From NCBI GenBank assembly GCA_951812895.1, contig OX638333.1:3700001-3764000 (forward strand): a DNA stretch of 64,000 nt, given 5' to 3'. The position numbers and the translations under genes are program-made. The notes under the pieces are model-generated. The model saw only the letters and a list, made by a program, of their open reading frames with translations. It was not told the DNA's origin and ran no database searches. The number at the start of each line of letters is the position of its first letter. Positions within the stretch are counted from its first letter, which is position 1. Below, piece by piece: positions 48,561 through 58,702 of this stretch. This DNA is from an uncultured Roseovarius sp. (lineage in GTDB: Bacteria > Pseudomonadota > Alphaproteobacteria > Rhodobacterales > Rhodobacteraceae).

Positions 48561-49427
48561 ATGCAGGATCATCTGACCGCGGTTTCCGACCAGGTGAACG
48601 CGCATTTCGAGCAGATACTTTCTGATATCGCGGACAGCCCTATTTCCGGTGCAATGCGTTATGCGGTTTCCGGTGGCAAACGCGTACGCGCGCTTTTGGT
48701 CCTGGAAAGTGCGCGTTTGCATAATGTTGATTCCGCTCGTGCAATATGGCCTGCTTGCGCGATAGAGGCGATGCACGCCTATTCGCTGGTTCATGATGAT
48801 TTGCCGTGCATGGATGACGATGACCTGCGGCGTGGGCAGCCCACGGTGCATGTGAAATGGGATGAAACCACTGCCGTTCTGGTTGGTGACGCGCTCCAAT
48901 CGCTTGCCTTTGAACTTACCATGCACCCCAAAGGTGCTGAAACGGCAGAAGCACGGGCCAACCTGGGTTTTGGGCTTGCTCGTGCGGCCGGGGCACAAGG
49001 GATGGTGCTGGGTCAGGCGCTTGATATTGCAGCGGAAACATCGCCCGACCAGTTGACGCTTAATGAAATTACCACGCTTCAGGCCGGAAAAACCGGAGCT
49101 TTGATTGCTTGGGCAGCCACCGCAGGGGCCGTTATGGCTCAGGCGGATTCGGCGCCCTTGCAGGCTTATGCAGCAGCCGTCGGTTTGGCCTTTCAAATTC
49201 AGGATGATGTGATCGACGTGACCGGCGATTCTGCCTCGGTGGGCAAGGCCGTGGGCAAGGACGCAATCGCCGGCAAAGCGACCTTTGTTTCGCTCCTTGG
49301 ACTGGACGAGGCAAAACGCCGCGCATCAGACCTTGTTATTTCGGCCTGTGACGCCCTATCTTTGTATGGTCAGGAGGCCGATACCTTGCGGCAGCTGGCG
49401 CATTTCGTTATCTCGCGCCGAACCTGA
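48561..49427 (+). CDS. ispA: Farnesyl/geranyl diphosphate synthase
   Basis: IspA joins dimethylallyl and isopentenyl diphosphates to geranyl and farnesyl diphosphate. The 288-residue protein has the first Asp-rich motif in HDDLPCMDDDDLRRG (about 77-91) and the second in FQIQDDVIDVTGD (about 212-224). It is flanked by xseB and dxs, the isoprenoid cluster. Confidence 0.95.
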   Translation: MQDHLTAVSDQVNAHFEQILSDIADSPISGAMRYAVSGGKRVRALLVLESARLHNVDSARAIWPACAIEAMHAYSLVHDDLPCMDDDDLRRGQPTVHVKWDETTAVLVGDALQSLAFELTMHPKGAETAEARANLGFGLARAAGAQGMVLGQALDIAAETSPDQLTLNEITTLQAGKTGALIAWAATAGAVMAQADSAPLQAYAAAVGLAFQIQDDVIDVTGDSASVGKAVGKDAIAGKATFVSLLGLDEAKRRASDLVISACDALSLYGQEADTLRQLAHFVISRRT

Positions 49428-49452
49428 TGAGTAGACGCCGGAGAAGGTGGCA

Positions 49453-51387
49453 ATGACAGACCGTCCGGAAACACCTCTGCTGGACCAGATCCAGAGCCCG
49501 GCTGACCTCAAGCCGCTGTCAGACGCACAGCTGACACAACTGGCACATGAGCTGCGTGCAGAAACAGTTGCTGCAGTGTCTGAAACAGGTGGCCATCTGG
49601 GGGCAGGGCTTGGCGTTGTTGAGCTTACCGTTGCCTTACACGCCATTTTTGACGCGCCCCGGGATAAAATCATCTGGGACGTGAGCCACCAATGTTATCC
49701 GCATAAAATTCTGACAGGCCGGCGCGATCGCATGCCCACCTTACGGCAAAAGGACGGGCTCAGCGGATTTACCAAACGATCTGAATCACCCTACGACCCG
49801 TTCGGTGCGGCGCATAGTTCAACATCAATCAGCGCAGCCCTTGGTTTTGCCGTAGCGCGCGATCTGGGTGGTGCCTGCGACACCGGCCATGGCGACGCGA
49901 TTGCCGTTATCGGCGACGGCGCAATGAGCGCGGGCATGGCCTTTGAAGCGATGAACAATGCAGGCCACCTGAAAAAACGCCTGTTCGTTGTTCTCAATGA
50001 CAATGAGATGTCTATCGCGCCTCCGGTTGGCGCGCTTTCCTCTTATCTTTCAAGACTTTATGCGGGAGAACCGTTTCAGGAGTTCAAAGCCGCAGCCAAA
50101 GGTGCAGTATCTCTTTTGCCCGAGCCTTTTCAGGAGGGCGCACGCCGCGCCAAGGAAATGCTTAAAGGTATGGCAGTGGGTGGCACGCTGTTTGAAGAGC
50201 TTGGGTTTTCTTATGTTGGTCCCATCGATGGACATGATCTGGACCAGATGCTTCCGGTTTTGCGCACGCTGCGCCAACGGGCAACCGGGCCAGTTCTGCT
50301 GCATATTCTGACTAAAAAGGGAAAAGGGTACGCACCGGCTGAAAAAGCCCGCGATGGCGGCCATGCAACGGCCAAATTTGACGTAGTGACAGGCCAGCAG
50401 AAAAAAGCACCTTCAAACGCGCCCAGCTATACAAAGGTGTTTGCCAATGCTTTGCTGGATCACGCGGCGCGCGATGACCGGATTTGCGCGATAACGGCCG
50501 CGATGCCCGATGGTACCGGTCTTGATTTGTTTGAACAACGCTATCCAAGCCGTTGTTTTGATGTGGGAATCGCTGAACAACACGCGGTGACGTTTTCGGC
50601 CGGCTTGGCCGCTGGCGGGATGAAACCGTTTTGCGCGCTTTACTCAACCTTCCTGCAGCGCGGATACGATCAGGTTGTCCATGATGTTGCCATTCAGCGT
50701 TTGCCGGTCCGATTTGCGATTGATCGTGCCGGGTTGGTCGGGGCCGATGGTGCCACACATGCGGGCAGCTATGACATTGCCTATCTTGCCAACCTTCCCG
50801 GATTTGTTGTCATGGCTGCTGCGGACGAGGCAGAGCTTGTTCACATGGTCGCCACCGCCGCGGCCCATGACAGCGGCCCCATCGCATTTCGCTATCCACG
50901 CGGCGAGGGGCAGGGCGTTGATATGCCTGAAACCGGCCAACCGCTCGAAATCGGCAAGGGCCGGATTGTTTCACAAGGGTCACGTGTCGCCATTCTCTCC
51001 TTTGGTACCCGACTGGGAGAGGTGCAAAAGGCCGCGGAGAAACTATCTGCTCGGGGCATATCGCCTACAATCGCAGATGCCCGTTTCGCTAAACCACTGG
51101 ACGAAGATCTAATCTTTGATCTGGCCGCGAACCATGAGGCTCTGATCACGATAGAGGAAGGTGCAGTTGGCGGATTCGGAAGCCATGTCAGCCGGTTACT
51201 GACCGAAGCTGATGTTTTGTCGAAGGGATTGAAGTTTCGCACAATGGTCCTGCCTGACATCTTTATTGATCAGGCCAGTCCTGAAGATATGTATGCAAGT
51301 GCCGGTCTGAGTGCGAGCGATATCGAAGCAAAAGTTCTCGAAGTTCTGGGCATCGCCCAGCTGGGCAGGTCACACGGGACCGCGTAG
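49453..51387 (+). CDS. dxs: 1-deoxy-D-xylulose-5-phosphate synthase
   Basis: Dxs condenses pyruvate with glyceraldehyde-3-phosphate in the first step of the MEP isoprenoid pathway, using thiamine diphosphate. The 644-residue protein has the TPP motif [18 protein letters not shown] (about 154-171), [13 protein letters not shown], and the conserved [15 protein letters not shown] (about 370-384) with the catalytic Glu. ATG 49453 with GGAGAAGG upstream is preferred to the GTG two codons earlier. It is in the cluster with ispA. Confidence 0.97.
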   Translation: MTDRPETPLLDQIQSPADLKPLSDAQLTQLAHELRAETVAAVSETGGHLGAGLGVVELTVALHAIFDAPRDKIIWDVSHQCYPHKILTGRRDRMPTLRQKDGLSGFTKRSESPYDPFGAAHSSTSISAALGFAVARDLGGACDTGHGDAIAVIGDGAMSAGMAFEAMNNAGHLKKRLFVVLNDNEMSIAPPVGALSSYLSRLYAGEPFQEFKAAAKGAVSLLPEPFQEGARRAKEMLKGMAVGGTLFEELGFSYVGPIDGHDLDQMLPVLRTLRQRATGPVLLHILTKKGKGYAPAEKARDGGHATAKFDVVTGQQKKAPSNAPSYTKVFANALLDHAARDDRICAITAAMPDGTGLDLFEQRYPSRCFDVGIAEQHAVTFSAGLAAGGMKPFCALYSTFLQRGYDQVVHDVAIQRLPVRFAIDRAGLVGADGATHAGSYDIAYLANLPGFVVMAAADEAELVHMVATAAAHDSGPIAFRYPRGEGQGVDMPETGQPLEIGKGRIVSQGSRVAILSFGTRLGEVQKAAEKLSARGISPTIADARFAKPLDEDLIFDLAANHEALITIEEGAVGGFGSHVSRLLTEADVLSKGLKFRTMVLPDIFIDQASPEDMYASAGLSASDIEAKVLEVLGIAQLGRSHGTA

Positions 51388-51417
51388 GTATTGCTTGTAG
51401 ATTAGAGGATGATCAAA

Positions 51418-51597
51418 TCAGTTGCCGTTTTCCACGGTAACGCTGTGCTCAACTGTGCCGCCCAGTTCCACAACAGCAGTCTGCGCAGCACTGACGCCGC
51501 CCACAGCTATTCCCACAACACATGCGGAGATGATGATCCAGTCCACAGTTACAACACCGGACTCACCGTGAATGAAATTTTTGAACAGAGCGAACAT
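51418..51597 (-). CDS. Flp/Tad-pilin-like small membrane peptide
   Basis: The 59-residue peptide starts at ATG 51597 (AAAGGCG before it). It has one hydrophobic segment after a short polar N-terminus: FIHGESGVVTVDWIIISACVVGIAVGGVSA. The G-E-x-G-x-V-T-V-D-W-I pattern is frequent in small Rhodobacterales peptides annotated near Flp-type pilins. It is not clearly a Flp pilin, and no tad genes are nearby. Confidence 0.6.
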   Translation of the reverse strand: MFALFKNFIHGESGVVTVDWIIISACVVGIAVGGVSAAQTAVVELGGTVEHSVTVENGN

Positions 51598-51953
51598 GGC
51601 AGCGCCTTTCTGGCAAAATTTTAATTCGTAACCAACAATCTGACTATCGGACGCCCACCCAACATCGCTTAACCAAGCTGAATAATGAAAAACTTGGCTC
51701 CAAAATCTGGCAAAATTGTGGCAAGAACAGGTTTTGGGACCAATTTTGACACAAAATTGCCGCAATTGTTGCTCCAGCCTGCGCAGTCTCAACAGTTGCC
51801 TGAAATTGGTTCTATTACGGAAACAGGCCGGCCTGCAGCGCCTGCTCAATTCCACCAATATCTGGACCAAGCGAATCGAGCGGGTCAAAAGAATGTTGAT
51901 TTGACCTGCGGATGCGCAACCGGTTGACTGTACGAACAGTTGCCGAGGGACTT
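51598..51953. other. Intergenic region before the PQQ sugar dehydrogenase gene
   Basis: This 356-base, AT-rich region between divergent genes contains AATT-rich short repeats (GCAAAATTGTGGC, CACAAAATTGCC) but no gene or terminator I can support. The promoters for both flanking genes should lie here. Confidence 0.45.
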
Positions 51954-53048
51954 ATGCAATTTTTCCGCCTGATCTTTTTTCTGTTTCTTGCCTGCGTCTC
52001 ACCAGCAGATGCGAACACGCTCAAAACCAGCGCGGGGGAACTTGTGTTGACGCCTATGGCACGCGGCCTTGATCAGCCATGGGCCTTTGGGTTTCTGCCA
52101 GATGGTGGTGTCCTGATTACTGAACGGGACGGCGCGTTGCTGCATCTGACCTCCACCGATCTAATCAAAGTGTCCGGTATTCCGTCGGTCTACAAAAAGG
52201 GGCAGGGTGGTTTGCTCGATATCCTTGTCCCAAGAAACTTTGCAAAATCCCGAACCTTGTTCTTCACTTTTGCCAAACGCCAGGGTTCTGGCGCGGGCAC
52301 CGCAGTCGCGCGGGCAAGATTATCCAAAAATGGCCGGAATTTGACCGGATGGACCGTGATCTTTGAAATGGAACGCGGCTCAGATGGGGGGCGCCACTTT
52401 GGCTCACGCATTGTCGAAGCCAAAGACGGCACTTTGATGATCACGGTGGGCGAACGCGGCGACCGGCCCTCGGCCCAGGATCTGGGACGTGAAAACGGTT
52501 CGATCATTCGCATTCACAAAGACGGAGGCATCCCCACAGACAACCCATTTGTGGGAACAGCCGGCGCACAGCCTGAAATCTGGTCTTATGGCCACCGCAA
52601 CCCCCAAGGTGCCGCTCTCGATCTGCAGGGGCGGATGTGGGTCTCTGAACACGGTGCCAAGGGTGGTGACGAAGTGAACCAGATCCGCAAGGGCGCCAAC
52701 TACGGCTGGCCGGTGATTTCTTATGGGGTTCATTACTCGGGCAAAAAGATCGGCGAAGGCACAGCCAAACCCGGAATGGAACAGCCAAAATTTTATTGGG
52801 ACCCGTCTATCGCCCCCTCCGGCTTGATGATTTACTCTGGAAAGCTGTGGCCACAATGGCGGGGCGACATCTTTGTCGGCTCGCTTAAATTCGATTATAT
52901 CGCCCGGCTGGACGGCACGCCCTTGCGAGAGGTGGAACAGCTCAAATCCGGCCAGACCGGCAGAATTCGCGATATCCGCGAGGCGCCGGATGGTTCTATA
53001 TGGTTCTTATCCATCAGCGACGGCGTGCTTTATCGGTTGTCAGAATGA
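51954..53048 (+). CDS. PQQ-dependent aldose sugar dehydrogenase, exported (YliI-like)
   Basis: The 364-residue precursor has a signal peptide (MQFFRLIFFLFLACVSPADA). The six-bladed beta-propeller of soluble PQQ sugar dehydrogenases follows, with FLPDGGVLITERDG (about 43-56), GGRHFGSRIVEA, the active-site region YGHRNPQGAALDLQGRMWVSEHGAKGGDEVN (about 212-242), and NYGWPVISYGVHYSG. It probably oxidises aldoses in the periplasm if PQQ is available. The start has CGAGGGA upstream. Confidence 0.92.
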   Translation: MQFFRLIFFLFLACVSPADANTLKTSAGELVLTPMARGLDQPWAFGFLPDGGVLITERDGALLHLTSTDLIKVSGIPSVYKKGQGGLLDILVPRNFAKSRTLFFTFAKRQGSGAGTAVARARLSKNGRNLTGWTVIFEMERGSDGGRHFGSRIVEAKDGTLMITVGERGDRPSAQDLGRENGSIIRIHKDGGIPTDNPFVGTAGAQPEIWSYGHRNPQGAALDLQGRMWVSEHGAKGGDEVNQIRKGANYGWPVISYGVHYSGKKIGEGTAKPGMEQPKFYWDPSIAPSGLMIYSGKLWPQWRGDIFVGSLKFDYIARLDGTPLREVEQLKSGQTGRIRDIREAPDGSIWFLSISDGVLYRLSE

Positions 53049-53094
53049 AGACGATTAAAACATCAGAAATGGCAATCGAACGGCCTTTAATGCC

Positions 53095-54096
53095 CTAAAC
53101 AGACAAACGCGTCGATTGTGCACCACGCTCACGATAGGGCGTGGTATTATAATGTGACCGATAGCATTTGGAAAAATGTGACGGGCTGGCAAAACCACAA
53201 GCCAGGGCCACATTGATCACCGTCATATCGGTCTGCATCAACAGGTTACGCGCCTTTTGCAGCCTTAACTCCATATAATAGCGTTTCGGGCTGCGGTTCA
53301 GATAGCGCCGGAACAATCGTTCCAGCTGCCGCGTGGACATGCCAACATCTTTTGCCAGTATCGACGGGCTCACCGGTTCTTCGATGTTGTTTTCCATCAT
53401 CTGAATGACCTGGCTCAGTTTGGGATGCCGAACGCCAATGCGTGTTGGCACGCTTAGCCTTTGGGTATCCTGATCGGTCCGGATCGACGAATAGATAAGT
53501 TGATCGGCCACCGCATTGGCAAGCTTTTCACCATGGTCATCGGCAATCAGCTTGAGCATCAGATCGATCGAAGAGGTGCCACCAGCCGTGGTCATCCGGT
53601 TTCCGTCGATAACAAAGACCGATTTCGTCAGCTCAACTTCGTCGAACTCTTCAATAAAACTGTCCTGATTTTCCCAGTGAATGGTGGCTTTCTTACCGTC
53701 CAACAGGCCGGCCTTGGCCACCGTATGCGCGGCGGTGCACAACCCGCCGACAACCAGACCTCTGCGTGCTTCACGCCGCACCCAGTTCAGGATTTTTTTG
53801 GTGGTTGCGGCCTGAACATTGATGCCACCGCAGATCATGACAACATCGTCGCGCTTCAGCTCTTCAAGATCCATGTCCAACTTGAATTCCGCGCCAGCCG
53901 AACAGCAAATCGTCTCACCCCCTTCACCGGCCAGAACCCAGTCATACAGATTCTTCTCTGCCATACGGTTGGCAATGCGAAGGCTTTCCACGGCTGCGGC
54001 AAAGCACAACAACGTGAAATCTTCCAGTAAAACAAAGACAAAGCGTTTGGTTGCGCCTTTGGCGTCAACGTTAACTTTTCCAACATCCACCAGCAT
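53095..54096 (-). CDS. GlxA-family AraC-type regulator with DJ-1/PfpI domain
   Basis: The 333-residue regulator has an N-terminal DJ-1/PfpI-like domain (about 17-200, including VVMICGGINVQA and LVVGGLCTAAHTVAKAGLL with Cys). The C-terminal AraC HTH (about 230-325) contains PSILAKDVGMSTRQLERLFRRYLNRSP and LACGFASPSHFSKCYR. The GbdR/CdhR branch, which responds to glycine betaine or carnitine metabolites, has this layout. The specific effector is unknown. The MttB-family gene lies too far away to link. Confidence 0.87.
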   Translation of the reverse strand: MLVDVGKVNVDAKGATKRFVFVLLEDFTLLCFAAAVESLRIANRMAEKNLYDWVLAGEGGETICCSAGAEFKLDMDLEELKRDDVVMICGGINVQAATTKKILNWVRREARRGLVVGGLCTAAHTVAKAGLLDGKKATIHWENQDSFIEEFDEVELTKSVFVIDGNRMTTAGGTSSIDLMLKLIADDHGEKLANAVADQLIYSSIRTDQDTQRLSVPTRIGVRHPKLSQVIQMMENNIEEPVSPSILAKDVGMSTRQLERLFRRYLNRSPKRYYMELRLQKARNLLMQTDMTVINVALACGFASPSHFSKCYRSHYNTTPYRERGAQSTRLSV

Positions 54097-54267
54097 CGCG
54101 ACGACTCCTCAGTCACATCATGCCACGAATTCGCGTCTTTCACGAACAAATAGAATTGACAAGAGCAACAGATGTCAAATTGCACGATTTAGGAAAGAAC
54201 CTATATGGTCACTTGGCTCAGGCTTTAGTATAGACGGGCCTCGGAATACCGATTGCGGAGAAAGACC

Positions 54268-55638
54268 ATGGCTGAATGGCAGAAATCTGACTGGCGGAAC
54301 AAACCGCGGATCCAGATGCCCGACTATTTGGATGCAGAGGCATTGCACAGTGTCGAAGGGCGTTTGTCACAATATCCTCCGTTGGTTTTTGCAGGCGAAG
54401 CAAGACGCCTTAAGGCACAGCTGGGCGCCGCATCGCGGGGCGAGGCTTTCTTGCTGCAGGGCGGCGATTGCGCCGAGGCGTTTGACCAGTTTTCTGCTGA
54501 TGCAATCCGCGACACGTTCAAAGTGATGCTTCAGATGGCGATGGTGCTGACCTATGGCGCCAAAGTGCCGGTCATCAAGGTGGGCCGCATGGCGGGTCAG
54601 TTTGCCAAACCCCGTTCCGCCCCGACAGAGGTGGTCGATGGAGTGGAATTGCCCAGCTACCGTGGCGACATCATCAACGAGCTGGCCTTCACACCCGAGG
54701 CCCGCATTCCCGATCCCGGCAAAATGCTGCACGCCTACACTCAGGCTGCCGCAACACTGAACCTGTTGCGTGCGTTTTCGACCGGTGGATATGCGGATGT
54801 ACATCAGGTTCACGCGTGGATTCTCGGCTTTACCGAAGGTGAAAAGGCAGAGCGTTACCGCGAAATGGCCAGCCGGATCAGCGACACGCTTGATTTCATC
54901 AAGGCTGCAGGCATCGACAGCGACAATGCGCCAACCCTGCGCACCGTGGATTTCTACACCAGCCACGAAAGCCTGCTGCTGGAATATGAAGAGGCGCTGA
55001 CCCGGCTCGATTCCACCTCGGGTAAATGGCTTGCTGGCTCCGGTCACATGATCTGGATTGGTGACCGCACCCGTCAGCCGGATGGCGCTCACGTGGAATT
55101 TGCCCGTGGCGTGCAAAACCCAATCGGGCTGAAATGTGGGCCGACAACAACGGCTGAAGACCTCAAAGTTCTGATGGAACGCCTGAACCCGGAAAACGAG
55201 GCAGGTCGCCTGACCCTGATCGCCCGCTTTGGTGCAGGCAACGTGGGTGAACACCTGCCACGCCTGGTCCGCACGGTGGAACAGGAAGGCGCCAATGTGC
55301 TCTGGGTCTGTGACCCGATGCATGGCAACACCATCAAATCGGCCACCGGCTACAAAACCCGGCCCTTTGAAGCGGTGCTCCGTGAGGTGCAGGAATTCTT
55401 TGCCATTCACCGCGCCGAAGGCACGGTTCCGGGTGGTGTGCATTTCGAGATGACCGGTCAGGATGTGACCGAATGCATCGGCGGCATGCGCGCCGTCAGC
55501 GAAGAGGACCTGTCTGATCGCTACCACACCGCCTGCGACCCACGCCTCAACGCGTCGCAATCGCTCGAGCTGGCGTTTTTGGTGGCGGAAGAGCTGTCAT
55601 CGCTGCGTCTTGCGGGCGAGGCGGCACGCGCCGGGTGA
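54268..55638 (+). CDS. aroF: 3-deoxy-7-phosphoheptulonate (DAHP) synthase, class II
   Basis: DAHP synthase joins phosphoenolpyruvate and erythrose-4-phosphate, the entry to the shikimate pathway. The 456-residue protein has class II hallmarks: [15 protein letters not shown] (about 57-71) with the metal-binding Cys, [14 protein letters not shown] (about 107), and [10 protein letters not shown] (about 351). ATG 54268 is preferred, with GGAGAAAG just before it. Single gene, ended by a terminator hairpin at 55664. Confidence 0.95.
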   Translation: MAEWQKSDWRNKPRIQMPDYLDAEALHSVEGRLSQYPPLVFAGEARRLKAQLGAASRGEAFLLQGGDCAEAFDQFSADAIRDTFKVMLQMAMVLTYGAKVPVIKVGRMAGQFAKPRSAPTEVVDGVELPSYRGDIINELAFTPEARIPDPGKMLHAYTQAAATLNLLRAFSTGGYADVHQVHAWILGFTEGEKAERYREMASRISDTLDFIKAAGIDSDNAPTLRTVDFYTSHESLLLEYEEALTRLDSTSGKWLAGSGHMIWIGDRTRQPDGAHVEFARGVQNPIGLKCGPTTTAEDLKVLMERLNPENEAGRLTLIARFGAGNVGEHLPRLVRTVEQEGANVLWVCDPMHGNTIKSATGYKTRPFEAVLREVQEFFAIHRAEGTVPGGVHFEMTGQDVTECIGGMRAVSEEDLSDRYHTACDPRLNASQSLELAFLVAEELSSLRLAGEAARAG

Positions 55639-55663
55639 GCTGAATCCAGTTTTGTTGAAAGTG

Positions 55664-55692
55664 AAGTGTCCGACCGTGGTCGGGCACTTTGT
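55664..55692 (+). terminator. Rho-independent terminator after aroF
   Basis: AAGTGTCCGACC (55664-55675) pairs with GGTCGGGCACTT (55678-55689) as a near-perfect stem with one wobble, followed by TTGTCC. Confidence 0.7.
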
Positions 55693-55730
55693 CCATAACA
55701 AAGCAGCGCATTCAATACGGATGCATTACA

Positions 55731-56438
55731 TCACTCGGCACGCACCAGCCTCAGATAAGGCCGCTCTGCGTTAAGCGATTTGGGATTGTTACCGGTGAAC
55801 TGCCGCTCCGTCTCGGAAAACCCCTCTGCCTTCAACGGTTGATCCTGATTCAAACCAGTAATTTCAACCGGATCAATTCGATGCGCTGCGATTTCCAGCC
55901 GCCTCGGCCCGCGGCCAATGCCCCCCTGCGTCACCAGACACCCCAACGCCCGTGAAATATCACCCAAATCGCTGCGCAACGGCAACAGGACCAGCTTACC
56001 TGTCAACGCCGGACGTCCAACACCGCCTTTCGCGGCCAGATCAATCTCTATCTTCGCCGGACGGTCAAAAAGTTCAACAATACAATCCGCCAGCGTCTCG
56101 CGATGCGCAGGTTCGATCAGCGCACTCACCGGCATCCCGCGCACTTCCATCCCCATCAGATCGGACAGATGCGACCCGGCAATACGCAACCGGGCCAAAC
56201 CCGGCGCTATTTTTTCTGCGACAAAGGCATTTGACAGCATCGTTTCAATGCCCCGCGGATCAATATCAGACCGGCGCGGAACATCCCCGTTGCGCCGCAT
56301 CCCGGACCAGTAGGCGCAAAATGCCTGTAACCCCGCGTCGAACTCTTTGCCTGTCATTGGCGTAAGTTCAAAAACAGCGCCCCCATCACGCCCGTTTCTG
56401 TCATCACACATCACCTCATCCTCTCTTTGCAAACACAC
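55731..56438 (-). CDS. PAS domain protein (PF07310-type)
   Basis: The 235-residue soluble protein has a PAS-like core at about 30-175 (AFCAYWSGMRRNGDVPRRSDIDPRGI, then LRIAGSHLSDLMGMEVRGMPVSAL), a family abundant in alphaproteobacteria as single-domain proteins. It has no kinase or output domain, so it is probably a sensory or scaffold protein. The start shown is the first ATG (56438); ATG at codon 10 or 28 is possible. It is divergent from yicC, with CtrA-like half-sites between. Confidence 0.75.
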   Translation of the reverse strand: MCLQREDEVMCDDRNGRDGGAVFELTPMTGKEFDAGLQAFCAYWSGMRRNGDVPRRSDIDPRGIETMLSNAFVAEKIAPGLARLRIAGSHLSDLMGMEVRGMPVSALIEPAHRETLADCIVELFDRPAKIEIDLAAKGGVGRPALTGKLVLLPLRSDLGDISRALGCLVTQGGIGRGPRRLEIAAHRIDPVEITGLNQDQPLKAEGFSETERQFTGNNPKSLNAERPYLRLVRAE

Positions 56439-56513
56439 ACAATTTTCGGAAAAACATCACCAGAATACCGGTTCCCGATCGCTTCGAATTTGCCACGTTT
56501 TATTCTTTAATTG

Positions 56514-56538
56514 TTAATCAATCCTTACAAATGGTTAA
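56514..56538. promoter_or_regulatory. CtrA-like sites in the PAS / yicC intergenic region
   Basis: TTAA-N7-TTAC (56514-56528) matches the CtrA box at 7 of 8 positions, and another TTAA lies at 56535. This is suggestive only. Confidence 0.35.
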
Positions 56539-56623
56539 CCCGGATCAGCCAATTCTGGCCTGCGCGCTTGCCCTCTGGCAGCTGAATGTCTAGGACAAGT
56601 TAGCGACCAGCAGGAGGATACCG

Positions 56624-57514
56624 GTGCTCAGATCAATGACTGCCTTCGCTTCGGCCAAAGGCTCTTGTGAGGGATTCGGCTGGGCATGGGAATTGCGTAG
56701 CGTGAACGGCCGGGGCCTCGACATGCGCCTGCGTGTGCCGGATTGGATCGAAGGATTAGAGCTTGCATTGCGCGCCCGCATGGGAAAGGCGCTGACCCGC
56801 GGCAATGTCACCCTTTCTTTGCGCCTGCAATCCGAAGACCGTGGCGGGACGCTGGCCTTAAACCCTGTACAGCTTGACGCAGTGATCACTGCAGCAATTG
56901 AGGTTGAAAACCTTGCAGGGGCCCGCGGACTGCACCTTGCCCCGGCGACAGCAACCGACCTGCTGGGCCTGCGCGGCGTGTTAGAGGTCAGCTCGGGCGA
57001 AGAAGACACCGAAGTACTTAGCAAAACACTGATCGCGGACTTTAACGCTGTACTCGCGGCCTTTTTGGATATGCGCGCATCCGAGGGCGCTGCACTTGAG
57101 CAGGTACTTTCCGCACAAATGGATGAAATCGCCCGCCTTACCGAGGCCGCTGCTGCTCTGATCGAAGAACGGCGTGAAGAGATGGCGCAATCCTTCCGTA
57201 CCGCGCTTGCCCGCGTGACTGACAACGCTGACACCTTGGATGAGGGCCGGATCGCCCAGGAAATTGCGACCATTGCGGTCAAGGCTGACGTGACCGAAGA
57301 GATCGACCGCCTGCGCGCCCATGTGGCTGCAGCCCGCGAATTGCTCAGCAATGGCAGCCCCGCAGGCCGAAAACTCGACTTTTTGTCACAAGAGTTTAAC
57401 AGAGAGGCCAATACCTTGTGCTCCAAGGCGCAGTTTGCTGCGTTGACCACCATTGGGCTGGAGCTGAAAACCGTGATCGACCAAATGCGCGAACAGGTGC
57501 AGAATGTGGAATAA
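56624..57514 (+). CDS. yicC: YicC/YloC family endoribonuclease
   Basis: The 296-residue protein begins LRSMTAFASAKGS, the typical YicC start, and has ELRSVNGRGLDMRLR (about 23-37) and the C-terminal motif KLDFLSQEFNREANTLCSKA (about 253-272). E. coli YicC is an endoribonuclease acting with PNPase on small RNA. It starts with GTG at 56624, 6 bases after an AGGAGG. It is followed by gmk in the conserved yicC-gmk order. Confidence 0.92.
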   Translation: MLRSMTAFASAKGSCEGFGWAWELRSVNGRGLDMRLRVPDWIEGLELALRARMGKALTRGNVTLSLRLQSEDRGGTLALNPVQLDAVITAAIEVENLAGARGLHLAPATATDLLGLRGVLEVSSGEEDTEVLSKTLIADFNAVLAAFLDMRASEGAALEQVLSAQMDEIARLTEAAAALIEERREEMAQSFRTALARVTDNADTLDEGRIAQEIATIAVKADVTEEIDRLRAHVAAARELLSNGSPAGRKLDFLSQEFNREANTLCSKAQFAALTTIGLELKTVIDQMREQVQNVE

Positions 57515-57529
57515 ACGCAAGGACAGGAT

Positions 57530-58171
57530 ATGACCAACCGTCGGGGCCTATTGATCATCCTGTCGTCGCCCTCTGGTGCTGGTAAATCCACCCTGTCGCA
57601 CCGGTTGCGTGACTGGGATTCGTCTATTTCCTTTTCCGTGTCTGCCACAACCCGCAAACCGCGTAATGGCGAAACCGATGGGCAGGACTATCACTTTATG
57701 CCCGAAGCTGATTTCAAACGCGCGGTTACGTCGGGCGACATGCTTGAACATGCGCATGTTTTCGGAAACTTCTACGGATCGCCGCGCGCGCCTGTCGAAC
57801 AGGCTATCAACAACGGCCACGACGTGTTGTTTGACATTGACTGGCAAGGCGCGCAGCAAATTCAGAATTCCGGCCTTGGCCAGCACACGTTGTCCATCTT
57901 CATCCTTCCCCCCTCCATCGCGGAACTGCGCCGCCGTCTGGAAAGCCGGGGTCAGGACAGCGAAGAGGTGATTGGCCGCAGGATGCTGAAAAGCTGGGAT
58001 GAAATCAGCCACTGGGGCGAATATGACTACGTCCTGATCAACGACGATCTGGATGCAACCGAGCAAAAGCTCAAAAGCATCGTCTCAGCCGCGCGTCTTA
58101 AGCGCATTCAACAACCCGGGCTGAACGGTCATGTGATGTCGCTTCACGCAGAATTTGAGGACCGCAAATGA
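57530..58171 (+). CDS. gmk: Guanylate kinase
   Basis: Gmk phosphorylates GMP to GDP. The 213-residue protein has the P-loop [11 protein letters not shown] (about 13-23), the GMP-binding [21 protein letters not shown] (about 39-59), and [10 protein letters not shown] (about 104). The stop overlaps the gamma carbonic anhydrase start by 4 bases. Confidence 0.97.
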   Translation: MTNRRGLLIILSSPSGAGKSTLSHRLRDWDSSISFSVSATTRKPRNGETDGQDYHFMPEADFKRAVTSGDMLEHAHVFGNFYGSPRAPVEQAINNGHDVLFDIDWQGAQQIQNSGLGQHTLSIFILPPSIAELRRRLESRGQDSEEVIGRRMLKSWDEISHWGEYDYVLINDDLDATEQKLKSIVSAARLKRIQQPGLNGHVMSLHAEFEDRK

Positions 58172-58689
58172 CCCTCTATACCCTCGATGGGCATACACCA
58201 CAGATCGCCGAAGACACATGGATTGCCCCGGATGCCAATGTAATCGGACAGGTGATCGTGGAACAGGCTTCATCGGTCTGGTTTGGTGTCACGCTGCGAG
58301 GCGACAATGAACTGATCATTATCGGAAGTGGCACCAATGTTCAGGAAAACTGCGTCATGCACACCGACATGGGCTATCCGCTGACCATTGGGGCAGGGTG
58401 CACAATCGGGCACAAGGCGATGCTGCATGGCTGCACACTGGGGGAAAACACGCTTATCGGTATGGGGGCGACGATACTGAATGGCGCTAGGATCGGACGG
58501 AACTGTCTCATCGGGGCCGGGGCTTTGATTCCCGAAGGCAAGGAAATTCCGGATGGATCGCTCGTCATGGGAATGCCGGGCAAGGTGATGCGCCAGCTTG
58601 ATGAGCAAGCCATCGAAGGCCTGCGCAAAAGTGCTCTGGGATACCAACAGAACATGCGCCGGTTTCGTAATGGGTTAAACCCGAACTGA
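58168..58689 (+). CDS. Gamma-carbonic anhydrase family protein
   Basis: The 173-residue protein has left-handed beta-helix hexapeptide repeats and the metal-binding His residues: NCVMHTDMG (about 71), [10 protein letters not shown] (about 88 and 93). This arrangement is typical of gamma-class carbonic anhydrases and YrdA-like proteins; activity is not certain. It is coupled to gmk (4-base overlap) and followed by phoR. Confidence 0.9.
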   Translation: MTLYTLDGHTPQIAEDTWIAPDANVIGQVIVEQASSVWFGVTLRGDNELIIIGSGTNVQENCVMHTDMGYPLTIGAGCTIGHKAMLHGCTLGENTLIGMGATILNGARIGRNCLIGAGALIPEGKEIPDGSLVMGMPGKVMRQLDEQAIEGLRKSALGYQQNMRRFRNGLNPN

Positions 58690-58702
58690 GGTTTGGCACC
58701 GC

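Noticed and set aside
54367-55560. A 397-codon open frame opposite aroF
   Set aside because: It lies entirely antisense to the class II DAHP synthase, whose motifs are clear. High GC at third positions opens such frames, and the translation shows no family resemblance.
56590-57657. A 355-codon open frame opposite yicC and gmk
   Set aside because: Serine- and arginine-rich composition typical of an antisense shadow; the opposite strand encodes yicC and the gmk start with known motifs.
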